Source: Polynucleobacter asymbioticus QLW-P1DMWA-1
GTDB taxonomy: Bacteria; Pseudomonadota; Gammaproteobacteria; Burkholderiales; Burkholderiaceae
DNA: 64,000 nucleotides
Direction of reading: 5' to 3'
Assembly (NCBI RefSeq): GCF_000016345.1
Contig: NC_009379.1
Span: 1,178,001 to 1,242,000 of the forward strand
Position numbers and translations under genes: made by a program. Numbering within the stretch: position 1 is the first letter of the stretch; every line of letters starts with the position of its first letter. Shown here one piece after another: positions 35,675 through 44,959 of the stretch. The notes below the pieces were generated by a model that saw nothing but the letters and a program-made list of their open reading frames with translations, was not told the DNA's origin and did not search any database.

Positions 35675-36022
35675 ATGATTTCAGGCTTAGTACAAATCCT
35701 TCTTTTTCAAAGTCTTGGGGAGCTCATTTCCAAGTTTCTATTGCCCACTCTGCCCGGGCCAGTGATAGGACTAGTGCTCCTTGTTTTCTGGCTAGTCTTA
35801 CGCAAAGGGATTAACCCGGAATTAGCGCTGGTTGCTGATGGCTTTAGTCAATATTTTGGCCTTCTCTTCGTCCCCGCCGCTGTCGGTGTTGTGCTGTTCC
35901 TTCCCCAATTAAAAGCCAACGCCCTTGCCATCGTCAGCGCCTTGGTTCTGAGCGTCATTCTGACAATAGGCTCAAGCGCTGTAGTGGTGCGATTTTTGAG
36001 CAAGGAAGCAAAAGATGAATGA
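35675..36022 (+). CDS. lrgA: LrgA/CidA-family membrane protein
   Basis: About 115 residues, with four hydrophobic helices and the family pattern LISKFLLPTLPGPVIGLVLL followed by FWLVLRKGI. The frame can start at GTG 35672 or ATG 35675; ATG is chosen. LrgA/CidA proteins are holin-like and are proposed to control murein hydrolase release or export of small carboxylates. The gene overlaps lrgB by 8 bp, the normal pairing. Confidence 0.9.
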   Translation: MISGLVQILLFQSLGELISKFLLPTLPGPVIGLVLLVFWLVLRKGINPELALVADGFSQYFGLLFVPAAVGVVLFLPQLKANALAIVSALVLSVILTIGSSAVVVRFLSKEAKDE

Positions 36023-36740
36023 AAAACATTCCATTGTAGAAATTTGGGTTTACCTTTCTGGTAGCCCCTTATTTGCTCTCTTCATTACCTTGGCCGCTTA
36101 TCAAATTGGATTGACGATATATAAGCACTCAAAACAAAATCCCCTGGCCAATCCTGTAGCCATTGCTATTTTGATTGTGGCTACCCTCATTCAAACCATT
36201 GAGATGCCCTACTCCACTTACTTTGAGGGCGCTCAATTTATTCATTTCCTACTGGGATCTGCAACCGTTTCTCTTGCGATACCGATATACCGCGGCTTGA
36301 GCAGTCTTAAAGGAAGATCCATTCCGTTGATAGCCTCGCTTTGTACGGGCGGCTTAGTCTCTATCTTTAGTGCTGTAGGCATCGCCAGCTTTTTGGGGGC
36401 GGATTCCAGTATTACTGGTGCGATGTACCCCAAATCAGTGACAGCGCCGATTGCCATGGGTATTGCAGAACGTATTGGCGTGTCACCAACCTTAACGGCA
36501 ATATTTGCAGTCATCACCGGCATTCTAGGTGCTATCTTGGCGCCTTTTGTGCTCAATGCCTTAGGCATGAAAGCGTGGTGGCAAAGAGGCTTTGCCATCG
36601 GCATTGGCGCACATGGAATCGGCACCTCGCGAGCATTTAGCATTCATCCAGAAGCGGGAACCTATGCTAGTTTAGCCATGGGTATGAATGGCGTGATTAG
36701 CGCAGTAGCCATTCCGACTCTCTACCACCTGTTTAATTAG
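36015..36740 (+). CDS. lrgB: LrgB/CidB-family membrane protein
   Basis: A 241-residue polytopic inner-membrane protein. It has the conserved MYPKSVTAPIAMGIAE segment and AIGIGAHGIGTSRAF near the C-terminus, both characteristic of LrgB. It is the partner of lrgA, which it overlaps. In bacteria and plants the pair is linked to cell-lysis control and to glycolate/pyruvate export. No regulator gene (for example LysR) is next to it. Confidence 0.92.
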   Translation: MNEKHSIVEIWVYLSGSPLFALFITLAAYQIGLTIYKHSKQNPLANPVAIAILIVATLIQTIEMPYSTYFEGAQFIHFLLGSATVSLAIPIYRGLSSLKGRSIPLIASLCTGGLVSIFSAVGIASFLGADSSITGAMYPKSVTAPIAMGIAERIGVSPTLTAIFAVITGILGAILAPFVLNALGMKAWWQRGFAIGIGAHGIGTSRAFSIHPEAGTYASLAMGMNGVISAVAIPTLYHLFN

Positions 36741-36954
36741 TCAACTCATCCAACCTTAGCCCTGACCTTGTCCGCATTCAGAATTGGGCATGGTGCACCA
36801 ATGACGGGCGATAAACCCCCAACAACTTTTACTCATGGCTGCCAACCCTCTAAACTCGTTTACAAAGATGGGCATCTTTAAATGCCAATACAAATAAGAC
36901 CGTGTAATGAGCGCTTTTCCAATACGATAGGCCTATCACTTAAAGAAGATTGAA

Positions 36955-37947
36955 ATGAACATTAAAAAACGTTATTTAGGCCGCCTAATGATTGGAGCGT
37001 TATTGGCGGGTAGTCTATGCAAAATTAGCTTGGCAGCCCCCGACACAGATTGGCCCAAGAAACCCATCACGGCGATCCTCCCCTTTCCTGCGGGTGGGTC
37101 TACTGACGCATTTGCGCGCGCAATTGCTGTTCCCCTTGGTGAGGCACTTGGCCAGGCTGTCGTGATTGAAAACAAACCCGGTGCCGGCGGAATGATTGCC
37201 TTGGGCGCTACGGCTAAGGCTTCGCCCGATGGCTACACCCTTCTGTTTAGTGCATTAACCAACCAATCGATCTCTCAATCCCTCTTCAAAAATCCTCCCG
37301 CAGAGCTGACTAAAGACTTTGCCCCTATCGCATTAGTGGGCACTATTCCGCATTTGATCGTAGTCAACCCCTCAGTGCCCGCTAAAAATTTGCCTGAGCT
37401 GATTGCCTTTATTAAATCCAAAAAGGGAGACTTCAATTACGCCTCTCAAGGCAATGGCAGTCTCTCCCATTTGGAGGCCACCTTGTTCATGCAGCGCATT
37501 GGCGCAACGGGAACTCACGTCCCTTACAAAGGCAGCTCTTTTGCATTGCCTGATTTAATTGCAGGCAATACCCTCATGATGTTCGATAGTGTGACGGCAT
37601 CATTACCCCATATTCAGAGTGGCAAACTCCGCGCCATCGCTATTGCTGCCCCAGAACGCTCACCACTGTTACCTAACGTGCCGACCTTAGGACAAGATGG
37701 AATGAAGCAGTTTGATGTGGAGAATTTTTATGCCATCTTCGCACCCAAGGGCACCTCACCCCTGATTACCGCAAGACTAGAAAAAGAAATACGGAAGATT
37801 TTGACCAACCCAGACTTTAAAACACGCTTAGCAAACCAAGGGATACATCTCCAGTTTGCCAATTCAGAGCAACTGGCGATCATTACCCAAAGCGAACAAG
37901 ATAAATGGGCGAAGATCGTCAAGTCTGCAAACGTTAAACTTGATTAA
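36955..37947 (+). CDS. Bug-type (tripartite tricarboxylate transporter) binding protein
   Basis: A 330-residue periplasmic binding protein with a signal peptide (LMIGALLAGSLCKISLA). The Bug/TctC signature is clear: DWPKKPITAILPFPAGGSTD, VVIENKPGAGGMIALGA, ASPDGYTLLF, and MMFDSVTASLPHIQSGKLRA. Burkholderiales carry very many such orphan binding proteins. The TctAB membrane subunits are not in the window, so the ligand (often a carboxylate) is unknown. It starts 214 bp after lrgB and ends 47 bp before the gamma-glutamyltransferase-like gene, so these two may be co-transcribed. Confidence 0.93.
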   Translation: MNIKKRYLGRLMIGALLAGSLCKISLAAPDTDWPKKPITAILPFPAGGSTDAFARAIAVPLGEALGQAVVIENKPGAGGMIALGATAKASPDGYTLLFSALTNQSISQSLFKNPPAELTKDFAPIALVGTIPHLIVVNPSVPAKNLPELIAFIKSKKGDFNYASQGNGSLSHLEATLFMQRIGATGTHVPYKGSSFALPDLIAGNTLMMFDSVTASLPHIQSGKLRAIAIAAPERSPLLPNVPTLGQDGMKQFDVENFYAIFAPKGTSPLITARLEKEIRKILTNPDFKTRLANQGIHLQFANSEQLAIITQSEQDKWAKIVKSANVKLD

Positions 37948-37994
37948 GTACTCATGACCGTTAAGTGCATTACCTTATTGAATAGATTAGAACT

Positions 37995-39584
37995 ATGTTG
38001 ATTTCCCCTCCCTTTGGTGGCGGCCGCGCCCCAGTCCTCGCTAAAAATGCCGTAGCCAGCTCACAGCCTTTAGCCACTCAAGCGGGTATTGAGGCCTTGC
38101 AAAATGGTGGCAATGCCGTAGATGCCGCCTTAGCAACCGCAATCACACTGACCGTTGTTGAGCCCACCATGAATGGCTTAGGGGGCGATGGCTTTGCCTT
38201 GATTTGGGATGGCAAAAAACTCCATGGCATGAATGCCTCTGGTCGCGCTCCGGCCGCCTGGACTCCGGAATACTTTTCTGGCAAAGCGGCAATGGATCTG
38301 ATTGGTTGGAATACCGTGACTGTTCCAGGCATGGTTTCTGGTTGGATTGAGCTCTCGCGTAAATTCGGCAAACTGCCTTTTGCGCAACTCTTTAAACGCG
38401 CCATTGATTATGCGGAGAATGGTTTTCCAGTTTCACCGGTAATTGCACGTCAATGGCGTGAAGCCATTCCGATTCTAAAAAATCAACCTGGGTTTACTGA
38501 GTCTTTTTTGATTGATGGCAAAGCGCCTACAGCTGGTCAACTCTGGCGCTACCCTGCGCAGGCAAAAACTTTGCGCGAGATCGCTGACACTGAAGGCGAA
38601 TCTTTTTACAAAGGTCCTCTTGCAAAAAGTATGGTGGACTTTGCTCAGGCTACTGGTGGTTGTTTGACGATGCAAGACTTTGCAGACAACAAGCCAGACT
38701 GGGTCGAACCTCTAGCATTTGATTATGGCGAATACACCCTTCATGAAATCCCCCCCAATGGCTCTGGTATTGCAGCCCAAATGGCTTTAGGGATTTTGCA
38801 AGCAGCCAATGCAAAACAATATCCCGCAAATTCTGCGCAACGTATTCATTTGCAGATCGAAGCAATGAGGCTGGCTTTTGCGGATGTCTACACCTATCTA
38901 TCAGATGCGCGCTCAATGCAAGTACCGGTAACTTCGCTCTTAGATCGCGATTATTTGGCGACTCGCGCCGTATTAATTGATCATCAAAAAGCGGGCACCT
39001 ATAGCGCAGGTGATCCCCACTCTGGCGGCACTGTTTATCTATGCGCCGCCGATGAATCCGGCATGATGATTTCTTATATTCAGTCTAACTTTAAAGGCTT
39101 TGGTTCAGGTGTAGTTGCGCCAGGTGGCATCGCCTTTCATAACCGCGGCATGAGCTTTAGCTTACAAGAAGGCCACCCGAACCAAGTATCACCAGGTAAG
39201 CGGCCCTTCCACACTATTCTTCCCGCTTTTCTCACCAGGGATGGTAAGCCATCGATGGCTTTTGGTGTGATGGGCGGCAATATGCAACCTCAAGGTCATA
39301 TCCAGTTTGTGATGCGTTTTGTAGATGAGTACCTGAACCCACAAGCCTGCTCTGATGCCCCTCGTTGGCGTATTGATGATCTTGGCAAACTGACAGTTGA
39401 AGCTGCGATGCCCCAAGGAGTGGTTGATGGTTTAAGGGCGCTTGGTCATGAAGTGGCAGTCCAGCCAACGAATAGCCTAGACTTTGGAAGCGCTCAAGCA
39501 ATTGCTAAATTGACTGAAGATGTTCACTCAGCTTTTATCGCTGGCAGCGATCACCGCCGAGATGGATTAGCTGCAGGCTTTTAA
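37995..39584 (+). CDS. Gamma-glutamyltransferase-family enzyme
   Basis: The 529-residue N-terminal-nucleophile enzyme transfers or hydrolyses gamma-glutamyl groups, as in glutathione breakdown. It shows the family start NAVASSQPLATQAGIEALQN, GGNAVDAALATAITLTVVEP and GGDGFALIWDGK. The probable nucleophile threonine is in SGGTVYLCAADESG, and the C-terminal GVMGGNMQPQGHIQ is present. It lacks an obvious signal peptide, unlike E. coli Ggt, and may be cytosolic like several 'GGT-like' acylases. Autoprocessing before the threonine is expected. The substrate is not predictable. Confidence 0.9.
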   Translation: MLISPPFGGGRAPVLAKNAVASSQPLATQAGIEALQNGGNAVDAALATAITLTVVEPTMNGLGGDGFALIWDGKKLHGMNASGRAPAAWTPEYFSGKAAMDLIGWNTVTVPGMVSGWIELSRKFGKLPFAQLFKRAIDYAENGFPVSPVIARQWREAIPILKNQPGFTESFLIDGKAPTAGQLWRYPAQAKTLREIADTEGESFYKGPLAKSMVDFAQATGGCLTMQDFADNKPDWVEPLAFDYGEYTLHEIPPNGSGIAAQMALGILQAANAKQYPANSAQRIHLQIEAMRLAFADVYTYLSDARSMQVPVTSLLDRDYLATRAVLIDHQKAGTYSAGDPHSGGTVYLCAADESGMMISYIQSNFKGFGSGVVAPGGIAFHNRGMSFSLQEGHPNQVSPGKRPFHTILPAFLTRDGKPSMAFGVMGGNMQPQGHIQFVMRFVDEYLNPQACSDAPRWRIDDLGKLTVEAAMPQGVVDGLRALGHEVAVQPTNSLDFGSAQAIAKLTEDVHSAFIAGSDHRRDGLAAGF

Positions 39585-39591
39585 AGAAAGG

Positions 39592-40929
39592 CTAGTTTTT
39601 ATCTGCTGTTGGTAAGCAATTGAGATAGAAACGTTTGATCTCTTGATCACAACTCACGTCTCTTGGCTCAATCGGCCTTTGAAGAGAGATCCCTTCAATT
39701 GTTTTGCAGCGACTAAGCGCTACATAGACCTGCCCTGATGCAAATGCGCCAGATGAGAGATCGACCTTAACCTTATCAAGCGTTTTGCCTTGACTCTTAT
39801 GAATGGTTACTGCCCAGGCCAACATTAATGGGATCTGCACATAGGTGCCAATAATTTGGGGGGAGATTTTTCCTGACATCATGTCATGGTCGTAGCGATA
39901 GGACTCCCACTGATGGCCAATTACCTCAACGGTATTGGAGTATGGGCCGTTTTGCACCATCACCTTGACTTTATCTGGCAATAGCTCACGCACTACCCCT
40001 ATCGTGCCATTGACCCAGCGCTTTGGAAAACCCGGGTCAGTAGCAGTAAACATCACCTTAGCTCCAACCTTCAGCACTAAATTGTTAGGTGATGGTAAGT
40101 TGCGTTCATCAATATTGAACTTACCAGTGGTTTTGCCGTTATATACCTTGCCCTCTGCGGTAATTGCCCGCAAGCCGGTACCATTAATCTGGTCAGCCCT
40201 AGCGTTAGTAGTTGTCAGGGTGATCATTTGCTCATCTACCTCGGCATTGTCTCTGTAGCACTGTGCGTTCAGAGTGTCGATAGCTTCATCCACGTCCTGA
40301 TTAATGCGAATACGGTTTAGCAAGCCTGCAAAGTGCTCATCCTTTTGACGGAAGATTTTCGATAATTCCACCATCGTGACTTCTTTGCGATGCAAGGCCA
40401 TGGCACAAAAGAAGTATGGCCCCTCATAACCACGATCTGAAAGCACTTGCATGTCTGCACTCGACACAACCGGCGGGAGCTGAAATAAATCACCAACAAA
40501 CATCACTTGGATACCACCAAATGGCTTGCCCTTTTGCGGACCATTTTCCCGCAAGAACAAATCCATCGCATCGACCACATCTGCGCGCACCATGGATATC
40601 TCATCAATAATGAGCAAGCGAATATCTTTATAGAGGCGCTTATCACGTAACGGCTTAATGTCTTCTTCAGGAAAGATTAAGCGTGGGGGCAATCTAAAGA
40701 AGGAATGAATAGTCACTCCTTTAACTTGCAATGCAGCAACCCCTGTAGGTGCAACAACTACTACGTTGCCAGGAATAGTCTCTCGTAAGTAGCCAATTAA
40801 AGTCGTTTTTCCAGTGCCCGCTTTGCCGCTGACAAAAATATAGGGGTCATGACGCTCAATAGCCTCAATGACTGCCTGATAGTCAGGGGTTATTTCAATT
40901 TCTGAGGATTGGGGGGTGGAGCTCGACAT
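39592..40929 (-). CDS. Pif1/RecD-like AAA ATPase, DNA helicase
   Basis: The 445-residue SF1B-type helicase has Walker A FVSGKAGTGKTTLIGYL and VVVAPTGVAALQVKGVTIHS. The Walker B region is LLIDEISMVRADVVDAMD. Motif III is MFVGDLFQLPPVV, and motifs V/VI are AWAVTIHKSQGKTLD and GQVYVALSRCKTIEG. These are the hallmarks of the Pif1 branch. It likely acts in replication or recombination, for example at G-quadruplexes or replication barriers. It converges on the ggt-like gene (7 bp apart) and stands alone on its strand. Confidence 0.9.
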   Translation of the reverse strand: MSSSTPQSSEIEITPDYQAVIEAIERHDPYIFVSGKAGTGKTTLIGYLRETIPGNVVVVAPTGVAALQVKGVTIHSFFRLPPRLIFPEEDIKPLRDKRLYKDIRLLIIDEISMVRADVVDAMDLFLRENGPQKGKPFGGIQVMFVGDLFQLPPVVSSADMQVLSDRGYEGPYFFCAMALHRKEVTMVELSKIFRQKDEHFAGLLNRIRINQDVDEAIDTLNAQCYRDNAEVDEQMITLTTTNARADQINGTGLRAITAEGKVYNGKTTGKFNIDERNLPSPNNLVLKVGAKVMFTATDPGFPKRWVNGTIGVVRELLPDKVKVMVQNGPYSNTVEVIGHQWESYRYDHDMMSGKISPQIIGTYVQIPLMLAWAVTIHKSQGKTLDKVKVDLSSGAFASGQVYVALSRCKTIEGISLQRPIEPRDVSCDQEIKRFYLNCLPTADKN

Positions 40930-40965
40930 CCCCTATTGTTTCATGTATTGACTGATCGGCTCAAA

Positions 40966-42519
40966 TCAAGAAATGTCCCGAAAGATATTGGCTACCAAAT
41001 CTTTACCATAGACCTTGATTGCATTACGGCCACTAGATTTAGCCTCATACATAGCCACATCCGCACTATTCATCAAATCAGCATCGTTTAAACCATGAGC
41101 GGGATATAAAGCCACACCAATACTTGCGCTTGTAGTGATAGCGCTTCCACCTAGGTCTATTGGCAGGATAAGTGCCGTACGAATTTTTTCAGCCAGCATC
41201 ACCGCAGTCTCTTCGGTACCAACACCAGGAAGAAGGACTACAAACTCGTCACCGCCGATACGAGCGACGGTATCAGAATCACGCAAACATTGGCGCATTC
41301 TGGCAGACACCTCGGTCAACACCAAATCACCGGCGGTATGCCCATGGATATCATTAATCGTTTTGAGGTTATCTAGGTCGATAAACAGAATGGCCAAGGC
41401 CTCTTGATTACGCTTGCACGCTGCAATAGCATTGGACAGTCGATCTGAAAATAATGTGCGATTAGGCAACTTCGTTAAAACATCATGGTGAGCATGATAT
41501 TCATTTTCTGCATTCCGACGATAAGTAGTCAGCAGGAAATACGTTCCGATAAATAAAACCAGGATACTAAGAGCGCTAGCAACTAGACCTCCTGAGCCAT
41601 TCTTGTACCATTTGGAAAGATATAAAGTTTCAGGGACAACAGCGCCGACTATAAAAGGGAAATCAGTCACCCGACGATAGGAGATCACTCTCGGAACAGG
41701 GGCTGTATTTTGCCTCGTAAAGCCAGTGGAATCCGTAAAGATCACCCCATTAGAATTTTCCCCTTCAGCCAATGATTGCTCAATTAGAGTATTGGTATTG
41801 ACCTTACCTATCAAATCGTCAGCAAAAGGCCAGCGGGTCAACAGTGTTTTGTCACCTCGGTACAAGGTAATGGATGAGCCATTACCTAGATTTTCTCCAA
41901 TTCGCTCATATAGCGTGGAGAATACCTCTACTGAAACACCAACCAATATCAAGCCTAAGAACTCGTTATGTTTGCCATTCACTCTACGAGCCAAATAAAA
42001 CATCCACTTGCCATTTCCCTTATTTCTTACGGGAACGCTATAAAACGTATCAGGGCTATTGTGATCTTTTAGATAAATAAAATAATCCCGATCCGCTAAA
42101 TTAATTTCTGGTGCTGGATAGGATCTAGAAAAATTCAGTACCTTGCCATCGTCCCCTACAAAGGTGGTGACATCCAATATGGGGTTGGATTTAGTCTTTT
42201 CTTCAAGCAGTTCGAATTGTTTCTTATTGGAGGCAAACTCTCGGTAGCTTTTCTCATTATCAATTTTTGCTACCACGACGACATCATCAATACTTTTCAG
42301 AACGGTATTAGCCGAAAAAATAATTTGAGAGGTATGCTCAGCCAAAATTAATGTTAAGGTCGCTAGCTGATCAGCGCGATCCTCCATCGTATTTCGGCGC
42401 AGTAGATATCCTGAAATTACCGCATTAATCACGAATATGATGGCTAGAACAATCGATGCTCCCAGGATAAGGCGGGAGTTGCGCCGAACATTAGAGTCTG
42501 CTTCGAAGCTAATCGTCAT
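40966..42519 (-). CDS. Membrane diguanylate cyclase with Cache sensor
   Basis: The 517-residue protein has membrane helices at about 17-40 and 307-330 that enclose a periplasmic double-Cache sensor. The sensor contains VTTFVGDDGKVLNFSRSY, DYFIYLKDH and GLILVGVSVEVF. The C-terminal GGDEF domain has an intact active site GGDEF (422-426) and an inhibitory-site RDSD (413-416), so it should make c-di-GMP and show product feedback. DVLTKLPNRTLF marks the domain start. It overlaps the upstream HD-GYP gene by 4 bp: maker and breaker are co-translated, next to the cellulose locus. Confidence 0.95.
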   Translation of the reverse strand: MTISFEADSNVRRNSRLILGASIVLAIIFVINAVISGYLLRRNTMEDRADQLATLTLILAEHTSQIIFSANTVLKSIDDVVVVAKIDNEKSYREFASNKKQFELLEEKTKSNPILDVTTFVGDDGKVLNFSRSYPAPEINLADRDYFIYLKDHNSPDTFYSVPVRNKGNGKWMFYLARRVNGKHNEFLGLILVGVSVEVFSTLYERIGENLGNGSSITLYRGDKTLLTRWPFADDLIGKVNTNTLIEQSLAEGENSNGVIFTDSTGFTRQNTAPVPRVISYRRVTDFPFIVGAVVPETLYLSKWYKNGSGGLVASALSILVLFIGTYFLLTTYRRNAENEYHAHHDVLTKLPNRTLFSDRLSNAIAACKRNQEALAILFIDLDNLKTINDIHGHTAGDLVLTEVSARMRQCLRDSDTVARIGGDEFVVLLPGVGTEETAVMLAEKIRTALILPIDLGGSAITTSASIGVALYPAHGLNDADLMNSADVAMYEAKSSGRNAIKVYGKDLVANIFRDIS

Positions 42520-43826
42520 GCGGAGTCTCCATACATTTCGGAGATTCTCAAGAAATTGTCTTTTTCCTGAATAAAGGCCTCGACAATACGCGGGTCAAAA
42601 CGCACGCCTTTTAGTCTAGCGATCTCTGAACAGGCCTCTTCATGCGACCACTTTCCCTTGTAAACCCGCTCATTCACTAAAGCATCATAGGTATCTGCTA
42701 AGGACATCAACCTAGCCGCCAAAGGAATTTCAGGGCCCTTAAGTCCAAGCGGATAGCCTGAACCGTCCCAACACTCATGATGGCCTCCAGCAATCTGAAT
42801 TGCGGCATCTAAGACATGGGTGTTTCTTGCATCTTTTTGTTTGGCGGAATTGAGAACATCCCGACCTAGATTGGTATGGGTTTTCATGGTCACCCACTCT
42901 TCATCACTGAGTTTTCCTGGCTTTTTCAAAATTTCATCAGGAATGCCCACCTTGCCAATGTCGTGCAATGGGGCTGCTTTAACGATGTCTTCAATTGTTT
43001 TGGTGGATAACTCATCTATATATATCCCACATGAGTGCAATCTCTCAGCAAGTGCCCGCACATAGTTTTTCGTACGTAGGATATGGTTACCAGTTTCGTT
43101 GTCACGCACCATCGAGAGTGCATTTAGACTATTAAGCATCACATCTTCAATCGCATGAGAGCTTTTTCTATATTCATGCCATAGCTTTTCGAGGTAATAA
43201 TTAGTGATCAAGCTGCAAATAGTGGCAATAGAAAGTATCGCGCCAATACGTAATGCAAAAGCCCAGCCATCCTCTAAATAAAGCGTTCCAGGATGATTAT
43301 CTTCGCTAAACGCCAATAATGAACGGGTAATACGAGTACCAAGCTGAAATAACTCAACGCCAAGTAATAATTTAATTTGATAGGCATCATCTTTCTTCAC
43401 TAGCTGACTCAACACTGCAATCTGCCAAATGCAAAAGAGGCCTAGAACTATATTCATTAAATGAATACGTTCGTGCGTTTCACCAACACGCAGTAAGTAA
43501 ATATAAGCTATCGAAGTGCTAACAACGATGATCCCAGCAGCGAGCTTACTTGTTTGCTTTAAAGAGCCATTCCAATAGCTAAACAATAAAGAAATATTGG
43601 CCATCCCTGCGATCAGGGATAAATTAGCAACAGCTAAAACAACCCTACCGCCCCATGGGGCAGCAAAATAACACAACATAGACAGCGCTAAAAGGCTTAA
43701 GCCCATAGGCCAATGAGTGACCCTGAATTGAGCACGATCTTCATCCCTATTCGCCAAGAATCGGGCCATCAATCCAATGAGGACGATGAATATGGCAAGG
43801 TAAAAGGTTTGGTTTGCTAACTGCAT
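42516..43826 (-). CDS. HD-GYP phosphodiesterase with multi-helix membrane sensor
   Basis: The 436-residue protein has about seven hydrophobic helices in the first 230 residues and then a cytosolic HD-GYP domain. The metal site is in AAPLHDIGKVGIPDEIL and the GYP motif in GHHECWDGSGYPLGLKG; both are complete. This class degrades c-di-GMP to pGpG/GMP. It overlaps the GGDEF gene by 4 bp and is divergent from bcsZ with a 118-bp shared upstream region. It probably lowers c-di-GMP in response to a membrane signal; the ligand is unknown. Confidence 0.93.
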   Translation of the reverse strand: MQLANQTFYLAIFIVLIGLMARFLANRDEDRAQFRVTHWPMGLSLLALSMLCYFAAPWGGRVVLAVANLSLIAGMANISLLFSYWNGSLKQTSKLAAGIIVVSTSIAYIYLLRVGETHERIHLMNIVLGLFCIWQIAVLSQLVKKDDAYQIKLLLGVELFQLGTRITRSLLAFSEDNHPGTLYLEDGWAFALRIGAILSIATICSLITNYYLEKLWHEYRKSSHAIEDVMLNSLNALSMVRDNETGNHILRTKNYVRALAERLHSCGIYIDELSTKTIEDIVKAAPLHDIGKVGIPDEILKKPGKLSDEEWVTMKTHTNLGRDVLNSAKQKDARNTHVLDAAIQIAGGHHECWDGSGYPLGLKGPEIPLAARLMSLADTYDALVNERVYKGKWSHEEACSEIARLKGVRFDPRIVEAFIQEKDNFLRISEMYGDSA

Positions 43827-43944
43827 TCAATAAACTAATGAAAAATAGGCTATATATAAGCCGATACTCCATAATATAACCCTTATACCCGTCTTTCCTC
43901 CCGCGAGATTCGTGTTACCCAATATCTAAGATTCAATCATTCCG

Positions 43945-44958
43945 ATGACTTTTTCCCCATTACTTCGATCTTGGCTTGTGACTATAGCCCTTGGGGTAAT
44001 CTCCAGTAATGCAATTTGTGCAGATCAAGATTGGCAACAGTTTAAAAATGCGTACATCCAGAATGGCCGAGTAATTGATAGCGGTCAGGATGGAATGAGT
44101 CATACCGAGGGTCAAGGAGTAGCAATGCTCCTTGCGGTTAAAAATAATGATCCCCAAACATTTGAACTCGTCTGGAATTGGACGCAGCACAATCTTCAAG
44201 TTCGAGAAGATAAGTTACTCGCCTGGAGCTGGTCCCCCACTCAAGGTGTGATGGATACTAATAATGCAAGTGATGGTGATCTATTTATCGCCTGGGCCCT
44301 CTCTCAAGCCTATACGCGTTGGCAAGAACCACGCTACCTTTTTTATGCCTTACAAATTAGTCAATCAATTCGTGAAAAACTCATACGTAAAACGAACTTT
44401 GGTACGGTCATTCTTCCAGGAGCATTTGGCTTTGAAAAACCAGAAGGCCTCAAGCTCAATCTGTCGTACTGGGTTTTTCCTGCAATTACCGAGTTAGCCG
44501 TTCTCGATCCAGCGCCAGAATGGAATGAGCTTCAATTGACTGGACTGCGCTTACTTGAGCAAGCGCAATATGGAAAATGGAAGTTGCCGCCTGATTGGCT
44601 AATGTATAAGGATGGCATTAGCACTCCAACCGATGGAAACCGCTTTGGCTACGATGCAGTCCGTATCCCCTTGTATCTTATTTGGGGGAATCAGGCTGGC
44701 AACTCGAATATGAAGCCTTTTCAATCTTTTTGGAGCTCATTTCAGGGGCAAGAATTCCTACCGGCCTGGGTTGACCTTAAGACCGGGGATATCGGAACGT
44801 ACAATGCATCATTGGGCTTTCACAGTATCGCTGCCCTCACCCTTTCCTACCCTCAGATTGATTTAGCCCAACTCCCGAACTTTGATCCTACAGAAGGCTA
44901 TTACTCCTCCATGCTCTATCTATTTACAAAGTCTGCTGTCGAGGATCTAAAAAAATAA
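43945..44958 (+). CDS. bcsZ: Endo-1,4-beta-glucanase BcsZ (glycoside hydrolase family 8)
   Basis: A 337-residue periplasmic cellulase with a signal peptide (WLVTIALGVISSNAICA). The GH8 acid catalyst lies in SHTEGQGVAMLLA, the base-side aspartate region in NNASDGDLFIAWALSQA, and GYDAVRIPLYLIW is conserved. BcsZ trims nascent cellulose in the periplasm and is a normal part of bcs loci. It starts a two-gene plus-strand unit with bcsG (1 bp gap) that converges on the bcsA-bcsC operon. No ribosome-binding site is evident before the ATG. Confidence 0.95.
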   Translation: MTFSPLLRSWLVTIALGVISSNAICADQDWQQFKNAYIQNGRVIDSGQDGMSHTEGQGVAMLLAVKNNDPQTFELVWNWTQHNLQVREDKLLAWSWSPTQGVMDTNNASDGDLFIAWALSQAYTRWQEPRYLFYALQISQSIREKLIRKTNFGTVILPGAFGFEKPEGLKLNLSYWVFPAITELAVLDPAPEWNELQLTGLRLLEQAQYGKWKLPPDWLMYKDGISTPTDGNRFGYDAVRIPLYLIWGNQAGNSNMKPFQSFWSSFQGQEFLPAWVDLKTGDIGTYNASLGFHSIAALTLSYPQIDLAQLPNFDPTEGYYSSMLYLFTKSAVEDLKK

Positions 44959-44959
44959 T